Source: Sacculina carcini (lineage: Eukaryota; Arthropoda; Thecostraca; Sacculinidae). From it: 64,000 nucleotides of DNA. The number at the start of each line of letters is the position of its first letter. The stretch's first letter is position 1. The notes below the pieces were generated by a model. It saw only the letters and a list, made by a program, of their open reading frames with translations, did no database searches and had not been told where the DNA came from. Shown here piece by piece: positions 1 through 12,958 of the stretch. The stretch is from positions 2,087,501-2,151,500 of the forward strand of contig OU696576.1 of the NCBI GenBank assembly GCA_916048095.2. The letters are read 5' to 3'. The position numbers and the translations under genes are program-made.

Positions 1-1831
1 CGCCACTGCCAAATATCTGAAAAAAATTGCAAAAGTCCAGATGTCCTTCAGATGCAATAAATTTTTGTGCACTGTTTGACTCTATTCTACTCCTTGCCCC
101 TTTTCTTACACATTTGGTAAACTCCTCTTTTCTCCACGGGACTTTTCTGGCCTCCAAGCATGCCATTGTTTCGCCCATGCTTAAGAAACCTTCCCTTGAT
201 GCCAGCACTCCGAGCAGTTACAGACCCATCTCCTTGCTCCCTCTGCCTTCTAATCTCTTGGAAGCTGCTATCCTTTCTCAACTTCGGCCTTGTATCTATT
301 CTGCTCTCGATCCCTGTCAGTCTGGCTTTGTCTCTAATCATTCAACTGAAACCCTCCTTCTGTCTCTACTGAATGACATTTTCGCTTCTTTCTCTTCAGG
401 TCAATCTGTTCTCTTCATCTCTCTTGACTTTTCCTCAGCATTCGACCTCGTCAACCACTCAATTCTTTGCGATGACCTATGCCATATTGGTGTCTCCTCC
501 TCGGCGCTATCACTCATGTCCTCCTATCTCACTGATCGCTCCTATTCTGTGCGCTGTAATTCTGAACTTTCCTCACCTCGACCACTTGAATCCGGAGTCC
601 CACAGGGCTCCCTTCTTGGTCCTCTTCTTTTTAATCTGTACGTTTCCTCCCTCTGTCCTATTCTCCGCAGCTATCCCATCTCTTTTCACATATATTCGGA
701 TGACATACAATTCTATTTTCTATTTTCTTTGGCCAATACTAACCTAATTCCTAAACTTCTCTCCCACTTAGCTGAGTGGGCATCCTCTCGAAATCTTCTA
801 CTGAACCCTGAGAAAACTGTTTATCTTCTTTTCCATCCTCCCAAAATTACTCAATGTTCAATAGATCTACCTCTTTCCTCACAAATTCGTAATCTAGGAG
901 TCCAATTTGACCCCACATTGTCATTCGCTCAACACATTTTCAAAATTTCACGTTCCTGTCGTTTTGTTTTACGTCAATTGTACCCGATTCGCTCTCATCT
1001 TGATGAGGCATCCGCTCTACTCCTAGTTAATTCATATATTTTTTCGCATATCGATTACTGCAATTCTTAATTTTTTCACCTTCCTCTAAAATCTATCCGC
1101 TCTCTCCAGTCAATAATAAATCTCTCTTGCCGCTTTGTCCTTCGTCTTACCCTCAAGTCACCCACATCCGCCCATATTCGTAAACTTGATGGTTGCCTGC
1201 TCTGTCCAGAATCCACCATAAGCTGTGCTGCATTGTCTATAAACTTCTCCATACTCCTTCTCCACCTCCTTACCTATATTCGCTTCTAACTCCCTCTGAT
1301 CGTCCTTTATGTCGCCGTCCAGTGCCCCTCTATGTCCTCCTGCTGACCACGAGTCTAACTGGTCAGCCAAATCCTTCTACTTTTCTGCTCCCCGACTTTA
1401 TAACTCTCTTCCTCATCACATTCTACAGAAAAAATCCTACTCTTCCTTTTCGGCTTCCCTTCATATATACTTACTGTCTCTTCCGTCGCCGTCCACTTAC
1501 CCCTATAAAAATTGTTGATACTCTTTTTTGGCTTATCTCTCAACACCAAAATTAAATATTTTTTCTGTCAGCTACACTTCTCTGATCCCATTCTTTCATT
1601 TTCTCTCGCCTCTGATCATTCGCTGTGTATATTTTCTTGATTTTCTTGATAGTTGTATATATTTCCTGCTTTTGATATTTTTTGTGCCTTGTCACTTCAG
1701 CTCATATAATTTTGTTCTTTTTGAGCCCTTATCACTGTTAATACCTTATTTTGCTCTATTTTGTACGTTTTCGCGCCTTTGCAAATTAGTGCGCTATACC
1801 AAATAAATGGTTTGTTGTTGTTGTTGTTGTA
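1..1831 (+). mobile_element. Family A LINE (CR1/L2-like), 3' part with (TTG)n tail
   Basis: This is the 3' part of a non-LTR retrotransposon that enters from the left edge of the window. The RT domain comes first. Next comes a decayed C-terminal region with the typical CR1/L2/Rex-like motif PRLYNSLP near 1395-1420, then a short 3' UTR ending in aaataaatgg and a TTG-repeat tail at about 1811-1831. The sequence then continues directly as the flanking Helitron-like repeat (aggacaataaagcc), which marks the insertion point. The same family recurs at 18864-26452 on the minus strand and at 62.3-64 kb on the plus strand. Family assignment to the CR1/L2/Rex1 group rests on motif style, not on a tree. 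Confidence 0.85.
27..1070 (+). pseudogene. LINE reverse transcriptase fragment (family A)
   Basis: The frame encodes fingers and palm of a non-LTR reverse transcriptase. SYRPISLL lies near residue 65, the catalytic LDFSSAFDLV near 133, SGVPQGSLLGPLLFNLY near 190 and the box YSDD near 224. The usual YADD is changed to YSDD, but both aspartates remain. The frame lacks the upstream endonuclease, which lies outside the window, and stops at 1070 while homology to the C-terminal domain goes on in other frames to about 1520, so it is broken. A closely similar protein is read from the minus strand at 19549-20394. The start codon is only the first ATG in the open frame and is not a natural start. Confidence 0.85.
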
Positions 1832-2750
1832 GGACAATAAAGCCTTTCTATTTAGTATTGTGTAGCATTAATTAAACTGTACGCAATAAGACCACACTAT
1901 CAATGCTTGGAGCTAATATGATGTATTTTAATTGTGATTGGGCTTCAGTGAAATTTAATCAGTGAATATTATTTGGATGTATTTGAGAATTTTGCCAATT
2001 TTACACGTTTTTTATTATTTGTGAGTATAAATTATAGTTTTTCTTGTAAAACACAAAATTTTCTACACTATAGTATAATTTTTATAGCTGCAACTTTGAT
2101 GGTTTATGAGGAATAGATAGCGGAATATTAACCAAAATATTCGCGTTTCTCAGTGCGAATTTTGCCTTTTTTACTCTGTCATTCTGATTTCACACCGCCG
2201 AAAGTTTTTTTAATACATTCTGAAAAATTAAAAATTATACCGTGCTGTAGAAAACAAAATTCCCAGCATGATAGTATTATTTATTTAGATATGTGATATT
2301 TAGTTGCTGAGAAATAGAGAAAAAAGTACAGAAAATCGGACGCGTGGAGTATAAATATAATTATGAATGTTGATTGAAATTTTGTCATTTTTACATATTT
2401 TTTATTTAATTTTTGGATATAAATTATAGCTTATCTGGTAGAAAAAATTTTTCTACACAGTGGTATAATTTTCTTGGCTGTACCAATTATGGTTTATGAG
2501 AAGTAGATGGCGGAATAATGACCAAAATTTTCGCATTTTTCAGGGTTCATTTTGACTTTTCACCGCTATAACTTTTTTTTATTTTATTTTTAAAATTTTA
2601 AATTAAACCTATCGTGTAAACAAGAAAATTTCCAGCGTAATGGTATAAATTGTTAGCGGTTACACCAAGTTGTTACCAAGGAGCAGCTTGCAGAAAATGG
2701 ACCAAGGAGGGTGGGACAGACAAACACACAGACACACAGACAGAGGACCT

Positions 2751-2795
<45 letters not shown>

Positions 2796-2796
2796 A
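1832..2796 (-). repeat. Helitron-like AT-rich repeat, unit E1 (partial) with TA tract
   Basis: No gene is visible. The stretch is made of AT-rich modules that recur at 4.2-6.1, 8.8-10.7, 14.6-15.5, 18.1-18.3 and 30.1 kb. Recurrent landmarks are ggacaataaagcc, gcttggagctaatatgatg, the phrase ttgactt(t)cacaccgccg and, at the right end, a CA/GA-rich run (gacagacaaacacacagac) ending gaggacctctt before (TA)n at about 2754-2791. On the minus strand this end would be the 5' end of the repeat. LINE family A has inserted at its left side. Classification as Helitron-like is inferred from the CTAG/hairpin ends described for the neighbouring unit. Confidence 0.55.
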
Positions 2797-5700
2797 CTAG
2801 CATTAAAACCCGCCCGTTGTGCGGAGCAATTCATTGAAATATTGCAAATTAAAAACAAATAAGGCAAACTCATAAAAACCTTAATCAATAAAAAAGTCTA
2901 AATTTCATTATTTTTAATTTTATTTTGACAAAATATTTTCACTCAGCCCGCCTCATATTTAAACCCGGTTCTGGTTCTTGAAGTCAAATCCATTAGTTTT
3001 GTATATGAATTCATTCTACACGGTGAAATTGAACGTTTTATTGCTGCCCGCGGGACATTTTTATTTCATAAAAATGAGCCATCGCTTCGTTTGCGTTTGA
3101 AGCCCCTGATCATTGAACCAGCGAACCATGAACCAGCGCAATTATGTCACCTCATATTCAAGCATACATACACAGACAGACAGATAATTTCTTCTTTATG
3201 TATATATATAGCATTCAAACCCGCCCGTTGTGCGGAGCAGTTCATAACATGAAATTCATATTCAATTCATAAAAAATATGGAAAAATAAAAATGAAATAG
3301 GGTACACTCATTGAAATATTCATCTATTGAAAATTATAAGTTTAATTATTTTTATTTCGACAAAATATCTCCCCTCAGTCCGCCTGAGTCATTTTTAAAC
3401 CCGCCCGTCGTGCTGAATAATTCAGAACTCGAACACGATCCGTTCTGGATCTTGAAGTCAAATCCATTGGTTTTGTGTATGGATTAATTCTACAGGGTAA
3501 ATTGAACGTTCTATTGTCTATAGTTGCTGCCCGCGGAGCATTTTTATTAAAAAAATACCTTTTTTTAAATGAACCATTTGAAAAAATGAACTAAAAAATG
3601 GAAACACTTTTCTTAAACCCGCCCCTCGTGGAAAAAAAATTAGTGAAAATTGAAAAAGAAAAACAAACCCATAGGAATGTTTAGCCAATATGAAAGTCTA
3701 AATGTGAAATTTATGTTTCAATTTAGAAAACATGTTTTTCCACAACCCGCCTCATATTTAAAGCTGCCCGTCGTGCGGAATAATTCAGAACTCAAACACG
3801 AAACAAACACAAAGAAAATTGATGAAAAACGACCAACAGAAAAAGTGAAATTTGTAAATTCTTGTTTTAATTATTGACGATGTTTTTCCCTGAACACTGC
3901 TCAAATTCACACCCGTCCTTCGTGTGTAGTAATTCAGAAGTGTAACACTATCAAAACAATGAAACTTTCTGTCATCTCTATAATTCCAGATTTATGCGTC
4001 CGCTAAAACAGCATATTCATATAGTTGGCATTGCATGATATTACAACCCATATCCTTATGCAACTTATGCTTATGCAACTTGAAATTAAACCAATTATAT
4101 TATACAGTAAAATTCAGTAGTTAACTTTGTTCCCAGTAGTATTTTACCCGCCCGTCGGGCGGAACAATTCATGTGTAAATATTGAGGACAATAAAGCCAT
4201 TCTATTCAGTATAGTGTAGCATTAATTAAACTGTACCCAATAAAACCACACCATCCATGCTTGGAGCTAATATGATGCATTCTTAATTGTGATTGGGCTT
4301 CAGTGAAATTTAATCGGTGTATATTCCTGTGTAATCGCAAGTGCGCATAATAGCTGTCAAATTGGTAATATGTGCTTTTGACTTTACACCGCCGTAACTT
4401 CCTTCAGATACACTTTGGAAAATTACAAATTATACCGTATTGTAGAAAACAAGATTTCTAGCACGATGGTATACTTTATTTTTATGTGTAACAAATATTT
4501 ACTGAGAAATAGTAGAAAAATGAATATATTTATTATATATATATTTATTATAGATATATTTTAGTCGCCCGTTGTTCAAGTGTAATTTTGGATGTAATTG
4601 AGAATTTTGCCAATTTTACAAGTTTTTTGTATCATTTGTGGGTATAAATTATAACTTATCTTGTAGAACACAAAATTATCTACACAGTAGTATATTCCTG
4701 TGTAATCGCAAGTGCGCATAATAGCTGTCAAATTGGCAATATGTCCTTGTGACTTTACACCGCCGTGACTTCCTTTAGATACACTTTGGAAAATTACAAA
4801 TTATACCGTATTGTAGAAAACAAAATTTCTAGCACGATTGTATAATTTATTTTTATGTATAACAAATAGTTACTGAGAAATATTAGAAAAATGAATTAAT
4901 TTTAGTCGCCCGGTGTTCTAGTGTAATTTTGGATGTATTTGATAATTTTGCCAATTTTACTCGTTTTTTGTATCATTTGTGGGTATAAATTATAGCTTAT
5001 ATTGTAGAACACAAAATTCTCTACACAGTAGTATATTCCTGTGTAATCGCAAGTGCGCATAATAGCTGTCAAATTGGCAATATGTCCGTTTGATTTTACA
5101 CCCCCGTAACTTCCTTCAGATACACTTTGGAAAATTACAAATTATACCGTATTGTAGAAAACAATATTTCTAGCACGATGGTATAATTTATTCTTATGTT
5201 TAACTAATAGTTACTGAGAAATAGTAGAAAAATGAATTAATTCTAGTCACCCGGTGTTCAAGTGTAATTTTGGATGTATTTGAGAATTTTGCCAATTTTA
5301 CACGTTTTTTGTATCATTTGTGGGTATAAATTATAACTTTTCTTGTAGAACACAAAATTATCTACACAATAGTATAATTTTTATAGCTGTACCTTTGCTG
5401 GTTTATGAGGAATAGATAGCGGAATATTGACCAAAATATTCACGTTTCTTGTGCTAATTGTGCCTTTTTGCCTTTTTGTCATTTACACTTCACACCGCCG
5501 TAACTTTTTTTAATACACTTTGGAAAATTAAAAATTATACCGTGTTGTAGCAAACAAAATTTCCAGCATGATGGTATTATTTATTTAGATGTGTGACAAT
5601 TTGTTTTGGAGAAATAGAGAAAAACGTATAGAAAATCGGACGCGTGGAGTTTAAATAAAATTTTGAATGTAGATTGATTTTTTTTTCCATTTTACATGTT

Positions 5701-6079
5701 TCATATTTCAATTTTTGGGTATAAATTACAATTCGTTGAGTAGAACAAAAAAATTTCTACACAGTGGTATAATTTGTATAGTTGTACCATTGCTGGTTTA
5801 GGAGGAGTAGTCTTCAGAAAATTGACCAAAAGTTTCGCATTTTTCAGGGTTCATTTTGTCTTTTCACCGCTATAACTTTTTTTATTTCATTTTTGAAATT
5901 TAAAATTTAATCTAAAGTGTAGAAAACAAAATTTCCAACGTGATGGTATAAATTGTTAGCAGGTAGGCCAAGTGGTGGCCAAATAATAGCTGATAGAATA
6001 TGGACAACGGAGGGTCGAACAGACACACAGACACACACACAGACACACAGACACACACACAGACACACAGAGGATCTCT
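2797..6079 (-). repeat. Helitron-like repeat array E2 (hairpin/CTAG end at left)
   Basis: Read on the minus strand, the array ends with a CCGC-loop-GCGG hairpin (2810-2824), nine bases, then CTAG (2797-2800) next to a TA tract. This is the layout expected of a Helitron 3' terminus. More copies of the hairpin motif cccgcccgtcgtgcgg, with variants, occur near 3221, 3400, 3617, 3763, 3912 and 4147, spaced about 150-400 bp. A short complete-looking unit spans about 2797-3200. From about 4324 the array contains two to three tandem copies of a 340-370 bp module that starts attcctgtgtaatcgcaagt (4324, 4693, 5034). The right end is a CA-rich run and gaggatctctttt before TA. No helicase or Rep coding sequence is seen, so these are non-autonomous. 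Confidence 0.6.
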
Positions 6080-6093
6080 TTTATATATATATA

Positions 6094-9000
6094 CTAGCAT
6101 TAAAACCCGCCCGTTGTGCGGAAGAATTCATAAAAATATTGCAAATTAAAAATAAATAAGGCAAACTCATAAAAACCTTAATCAATTAAAAAGTCTAAAT
6201 TTCATTATTTTTAATTTACATTTTGACAAAATATTTTCACTCAGCCCGCCTCATATTTAAACCCGGCCGACGTGCGGAATAATTCAGAACTCGAACACCA
6301 TCCGTTCTGGTTCTTGAAGTCAAATCCATTAGTTTTGTATATGAATTCATTCTACACGGTGAAATTGAACGTTTTATTGCTGCCCGCGGGACATTTTTAT
6401 TTCATAAAAATGAGCCATCGCTTCGTTTGCGTTTGAAGCCCCTGATCATTGAACCAGCGAACCATGAACCAGCGCAATTATGTCACCTCATATTCAAGCA
6501 TACATACACAGACAGACAGATAATTTCTTCTTTATGTATATATATAGCATTAAAACCGCATTAAAACCCGCCCGTTGTGCGGAACAATTCATAAAAATAT
6601 TGCAAATTAAAAATAAATAAGGCAAACTCATGAAGACCTTAATCAATTAAAAAGTCTAAATTTCATTATTTTTAATTTTATTTTGACAAAATATTTTCAC
6701 TCAACCCGCCTCATATTTAAACCCGCCCGACGTGAGGAAAAATTCAGAACTCGAACACCATCCGTTCTGGTTCTTGAAGTCAAATCCATTAGTTTTGTAT
6801 ATGAATTCATTCTATACGGTGAAATTGAACGTTTTATTGCTGCCCGCGGGACATTTTTATTTCATAAAAATGAGCCATCGCTTCGTTTGCGTTTGAAGCC
6901 CCTGATAATTGAACCAGCGAACCATGAGCCAGCGCAATTATGTCACCTCATATTCAAGCATACATACACAGACAGACAGATAATTTCTTCTTTATGTATA
7001 TATATAGCATTAAAACCCGCCAGTTGTGCGGAGCAATTCATAACATGAAATTCATATTCAATTCATAAAAAATATGGAAAAATAAAAATGAAATAGGGTA
7101 CTTTCATAAAAATATTAATCAATTGAAAATTATAAGTTTAATTATTTTTATTTCGACACAATATTTCCCCTCAGTCCGCCTGAGTCATTTTTAAACCCGC
7201 CCGTCGTGCTGAATAATTCAGAACTCGAACACGATCCGTTCTGCATCTTGAAGTCAAATCCATTGGTTTTGTGTATGGATTAATTCTACAGGGTAAATTG
7301 AACGTTCTATTGTCTATAGTTGCTGCCCGCGGAACATTTTTATTTTAAAAAAAAAACCTTTTTTTAAATGAACCATTTGAAAAAATGATCTAAAAACACT
7401 TTTTTAAACCCACCCGTCGTGCGGAACAATTCATACAATAAAATTCATATCAAATCCATAAAATATAATGAATACAAATCGAAAAGCAAAAAATGTAACC
7501 TATAAATATCTTAACCAATAGAAAAGTCTAAATGTGAATATTTTTGTTCTTATTTTGACAAATATTATCCCTTAACCCGCCTGATATATAAATCTGCCCG
7601 TCGTGTGGTATAATTCAGAACACAAACACGAAACAAACAATGAAAGATGATGAAATCTTTTCATCAGACTGCTTCCAAACTATATTTATTACTTAACATC
7701 ATTCCCCAATATCAATTGCTTAAGTACTATTTCACTTTTACCGCTATAATATTTATTGTTAAAATTTATATATTTTCCGCTATCATTAAAACCCAATATA
7801 ACCTGAGTCAAACCTACCCAACCCAACCCAACCATTCAATCTTGACCGCTCTCAGCCTAGTCTGAGGTGATTTAACTTATTAGTTTGTGATCACAAAATA
7901 TACTGATGCGATCATAATTTGTAATCAGAAGACTGAGATTATCTACCCCAGGGGTCCCAAACACGCGGCCCACCAATACTTTTCTTTCAACCCGCCAATA
8001 TAGTATCGGGACCAAACTGTAAGGTAGCTAAATTCACATTTGTTGCATAATACGATATAATTTTACACCATTATCATATTATCTCATAATTCCCGGTTAA
8101 TGCTTCCACTAATGCATCATATTCATACAGTTGTTATTTTTTGGATTACATCGATAATGCAGCCCTTGATATTACAGCCGATATTATATTATGCAATATA
8201 TATTCTGCTACGTATTATTCCTAATACATATATCATCAGATCGCAAAATATATTTAAAGGTTCACATCATTCTCCAAAATCATTTGCTTAAGAGCTATTC
8301 TACTTTTATCGCTAGAATATTTACTGCTAGCAAAATATCATATACCTCGCTATCATTTAAACCCACTCTTTATAGATACATTTAATTCGCCCGTCGTGCG
8401 GAACAGTTCATAAAATATAATTAATATTCAATTCATAAAAAAATTAGTGCAAATTGAAAAAGAAAAACAAACCCACAGGAAAGTTATAGCTAATCTAAAA
8501 GTCTAAATGTGAAATTTATGTTTCAATTTAGAAAACATGTTTTTCCACAACACCATCAAAACAATGCAACCTTCTGTCATCTCTATAATTCCAGGTTAAT
8601 GCTTCCCCTAAAACAGCATAAGTTGGCATTACATGATATTGCAACCCATATCCTTATGCAACTTATGCTTATGCAACTTGAAATTAAACCAATTAAATTA
8701 CACAGTTAAATTCAGTAGTTTACTTTGTTCCCAATAGCATTTTACCCGCCCGTCGTGCGGAACGTTATTGAGGACAATAAAGCCTTTATATTCAGTAGAG
8801 TGTAGCATGAATTAAACTGTACGCAATAAAACCACACCATCCATGCTTGGAGATAATATGATGCATTCTTAATTGTGATTGGGCTTCAGTGAAATTTAAT
8901 CGTTGTATATTCCTGTGTAATCGCAAGTGCGCATAATAGCTGTCAAATTGGCAATATGTCCTTTTGACTTTACACCGCCGTAACTTCCTTCAGATACCCT

Positions 9001-10687
9001 TTGGAAAATTACAAATTATACCGTATTGTAGAAGAAAAGATTTCTAGAACGATGGTATAATTTATTTTTATGTGTAACAAATAGTTACTGAGAAATAGTA
9101 GAAAAATTAATTAATTTTAGTCGCCCGGTGTTCAAGTGTAATTTTGGATGTATTTGAGAATTTTGCCAATTTTACATGTTTTTTGTATCATTTGTGGGTA
9201 TAAATTATAGCTTATCTTGTAGAACACAAAATTCTCTACACAGTAGTATATTCCTGTGTAATCGCAAGTGCGTAAATTGTGATTGGACTTCAGTGAAATT
9301 TAATCAGTGTATATTCATGTGTAATCGCAAGTACGCATAATAGCTGTCAAATTGGCAACATGACATTTTGACTTTACACCGGCGTAACTTCCTTCAGATA
9401 CACTTTGGAAAATTAATAATTATACCGTACTGTAGGAAACAAAATTTCTAGCACGATGGTATAATTAATTTTAATGTATGACAAATAGTTCTTGAGAAAT
9501 GGGTATAAAAATGAATAAATTGTAGTCACCCGGTGTTCAAGTGTCATTTTGGATGTATTTGAGAATTTTGCCAATTTTACACGTTTTTTGTATCATTTGT
9601 GGGTATAAATTACACCTTTTCTTGTAGAACACAAAATTCTCTACACAGTAGTATATTCCTGTGTAATCGCAAGTGCGAAAAATAGCTGTCAAATTGGCAA
9701 TATGTCCTTTTGACTTTACACCGCCGTAACTTCCTTCAGATACACTTTGGAAAATTAAAAATTATACCGCATTTTAAAAAATACAATTTCCAGCACGATG
9801 ATATAATTTATTTTAATGTGTGACAAATAGTTCCTGAGAAATAGGTAGAAAAATGAATTAATTTAGGCGCCCGGTGATCAAGTGTAATTTTGGATGTATT
9901 TGACAATTTTGCCAATTTTACACATTTTTTGTATCATTTGTGGGTATAAATTATAACTTTTCTTGTAGAACACAAAATTATCTACACAATAGTATAATTT
10001 TTATAGCTGTACCATTGCTGGTTTATGAGGAATAGATAGGGGAATATTTACCAAAACATTCACGGTTTCCAGTGCTAATTTTGCATTTTTGACTTTGTCA
10101 TTTTGACTTCACACCGCCGTAACTTTTTTTTAATACACTTTGGAAAATTAAAAATTATACCGTGATGTAGCAAGCAAAATTTCCAGCATGATGGTATTAT
10201 TTATTTAGTTGTGTGATAATTAGTTTTTGATACATAGAGAAAAAAGTATAGAAAATCGGACGCGTGGAGTATAAATATAATTTTGAATATAGATTGAAAT
10301 TTTGTCATGTTTACATCTTTTATGTTCTATTTTTGGATATGAATTATAACCTATCTTGTAGAACAGAACATTCTCTACACAGTGGTATAATCTGTTTGGC
10401 TGTACCATTTCTGGTTTATGAGGAGTAGATGGCAGAGCATTGACCACAATTTTCGCATTTTTCAGGGTTCATTTTGTGTTTTCACCGCGATAACTTTTTT
10501 TGGTCTTATTTTTAAAATTTGAAATTTATCCTATCGTGTAGACAAGAAAATTTCCAACGTGATGGTATATATTGTTAGCGGGTAGGCTGAGTGGTGGCCG
10601 AATAATAGCTGATATAAAATGGACCAAGGAGGGTCGAACACACACACAGACACACACACACACACACAGACACACAGAGGATCTCTT
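6094..10687 (-). repeat. Helitron-like repeat array E3
   Basis: This array has the same organisation as the preceding one. On the minus strand it ends at CTAG (6094-6097), preceded by the hairpin motif near 6107-6120. Near-identical short units follow head to tail: 6094-6535, 6545-7003, then a long one from about 7005. The 5' side of each short unit reads cagacagataatttcttct before TA. Hairpin motifs also occur near 6264, 6568, 6722, 7016, 7197, 7412, 7595, 8389 and 8747. The 340-bp tandem module recurs from about 8911 to 9990. A fragment resembling a hAT MITE end (caggggtcccaaac) lies near 7951. No coding capacity is seen. The right end is a CA-rich run followed by gaggatctctttt and (TA)n. 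Confidence 0.6.
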
Positions 10688-10697
10688 TTATATATAT

Positions 10698-10739
<42 letters not shown>
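10682..10739. repeat. (TA)n microsatellite
   Basis: A run of alternating TA, with one interruption near 10697, borders the end of the Helitron-like repeat. Confidence 0.95.
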
Positions 10740-10743
<4 letters not shown>

Positions 10744-11326
10744 GTTTAGATCCTCATGTTTCGCCAAGCCCCACAACTTTATCCTTACTCCCTCAGTCCT
10801 CCATCGTAAAAATCCTGACGCCGCCACTGATAATGGGGCTCAAAATTATTGCCTTCGGGGGGTGGGCATAAGACCATTTATATGCTCTGAGTAGTTTGAA
10901 CTAAATCTTGTAACAAAATGGATCGTATATGCAGAAAGTGATTTCTTCGCATACAATGGAATCATGTAAATGTTAGGTACACAGCGTCCAGAAAACTGGA
11001 CAGCTCATATCTTAAAAACTATTAAATATTTTTCTGTGAAATTTACTACACATGTTGAGTGTGCCATAAATAGGCGTTCCTGTGACAATCACTCATCTAC
11101 CTATTTCGGTTAACTTTGGGCATTAATGGGTTAATATAATTAAATACTACCATATAACTTACTTTGAAACTTTTCATTAATACATGTGCACAACAGCAAC
11201 CAGTCCCACACTCATAAACGACACTTGTGCCACAAGAGTAGGAACAGTATACTGTAGCCACACACATCAAGTTGTTGTTGTTGTTGTTGTTCCTCAAGTT
11301 GTCTGGCCGAGCAACCACGTTGCACA

Positions 11327-11357
<31 letters not shown>

Positions 11358-11599
11358 GGCGTTTCGGCCGATCACGACCATTTCACGCCCTCCAATGACG
11401 AACCAGAACGTGATTATTCGCGCCACAATTGTATTCAGACGGATTTTGGATTCGAGAAAATGATCAGAAAGGATATAGTTATAAAGGAAATCTTTGGTAA
11501 AACCAAGGAAGAACCAAGCAAAATTTAATAAATATGCCGAACAGAAATAAATGAAGCTCAAATGGTAAAAGCAATTAAATATCGACCACTATACAAATG
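10740..11599. repeat. MITE fragments and (TTG)n tracts, no gene seen
   Basis: The first part (10741-10830) ends cctgacgccgccactg, matching the terminus of the small hAT-type MITE at 55951-56138. From about 10976 to 11134 there is a short element starting acagcgtccagaaaactgg and ending ttaatgggttaa, related to the piggyBac-type MITE at 39810-40260. Two TTG microsatellites lie at about 11272-11292 and 11326-11358. The remainder to 11599 is AT-rich flank or 3' UTR of the adjoining minus-strand LINE. Long open frames through the TTG runs are low complexity (poly-V/poly-N) and are not genes. Confidence 0.6.
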
Positions 11600-12955
11600 C
11601 TATATTTTCATTAGCAGATCAAATTTCTGTAGAAAATTTAATACCAAGTTTATAATGTCAAGCTGAGTGCAGCCTAAAATGTTTGAGATGCTAAAATCGA
11701 TGGCACGGGAGTCGCAATACGAAATCAGTGGTCTGCGGCCCACAGCGTATTTTCCGCATTCCAACAGGATATGTTCCACTGTTAGGCGAACACCGCATCT
11801 TTCACACTGTGGAGGTGGTCTTCCCTCTAAAAGATGAGCTTGGGTCAGGTATGAGTGGCCAAACTGCAATCTCGCTAGCTTCTTTTCTAGTTCACGGGGT
11901 ATTCGATTATCTAACCAGTGACCTGAGTCAGCCATCTTGCCGTAAAAATATCGGTTTCGTTTTGCTTCCCATTCGCATTTTTTATGTTTAATGAAGAATG
12001 GTTCCACCAATTGCTTCACCATGTTCCTGTTGAATGGATATGGAGTGATGACGGGTTCTTGCAACGACTCTTTAGCTTGGAGGTCGGCCTCAACATTCCC
12101 ACTTATCCCCATATGCCCTGGGATCCGTGCAAATTCACAAGAGTTGCCTGTGCGTACGATCCGACTATATAAGCTAAGGATTTGCTCGTGCACTGGATCA
12201 TGGTCCATGAGATGAGAGATATATTCCAGTGAAGATTTGGAGTCCGTCAAAATCAGTGTTTTGCTCTAATGGTATTCTTCCGCTATGTATAGAGCCCTGG
12301 AAATGGCAAATAGCTCAGCATGAAATACGGAGACAAAGGATGGAAGTCTATATCGGTGTGTTGTCTCATCGGTTGTATTAGCAATATAGACGGCACATCC
12401 GGCTCTGTCGTTGTCTTTCGAACCGTCGGTATAAATGTGAACAAAATCACGGAACTTGTGAAGCAGCTCTTTTGTCAAGGATTGGACGACAACAGGTGGT
12501 ACGAAGTCTTTTGGCTCTGAAAACAAGTGGCTGACCCTCGGTACTGATAGCCTCCATGGGGCATGCGTAATGTGTTCCCGTGCAGCGCAGTCAGCCGACG
12601 GTAGAGCGATACTGAATTCGTTAATGTAGGATAAAACACGTCTGCTAAATGTTTTCGATAAAATGCGGTTTCTTCTCGTAAAAACAGATGGGATGTCCGA
12701 ATGTTCAGGGTGAAAATTAAAAAATGGCTTCAAAATGTGCGTGTTGTTGTAGTACGCTTTCAATGCATATCTGATAGCCAGTTTTTTGTGACGCGTTGAT
12801 AAAGGAGCAATACCTGTACTAGCCCGTAACACTTCCACTGGTGTTGTACGAAACGCTCCAGTGATGATGCGGAGACATTCGTTTTGTACAGGCTCCAGGG
12901 TGCTCAGTGCAGAAGGGCTTGCCGACATGTACACCTGAGCCCCATAGCCCACATC
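11600..12955 (-). pseudogene. I-type LINE ORF2 C-terminus with RNase H (5' truncated)
   Basis: Two minus-strand frames (12952-12266 and 12250-11600) are one ORF2 tail split by a single in-frame stop near 12264. The first frame begins with the post-RT region (TGIAPLSTRHKKLAIRYALK) and enters an RNase H domain: IYTDGSKDNDRAGCAVYI supplies the first aspartate and AELFAI the glutamate. The second frame carries ILTDSKSSL (third acidic residue), the IPGHMGISGNVEAD block (fourth) and a C-terminal cysteine/histidine motif, CERCGVRLTVEHILLEC, typical of I/R1-type LINEs. RT and endonuclease are missing because the copy is 5' truncated at about 12955. All four RNase H acidic residues remain, so the loss looks recent. 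Confidence 0.85.
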
Positions 12956-12958
12956 AAT

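Noticed and set aside
11097..11561. 154-residue minus frame with poly-Asn
   Set aside because: It crosses two TTG microsatellites and a MITE and has no domain.
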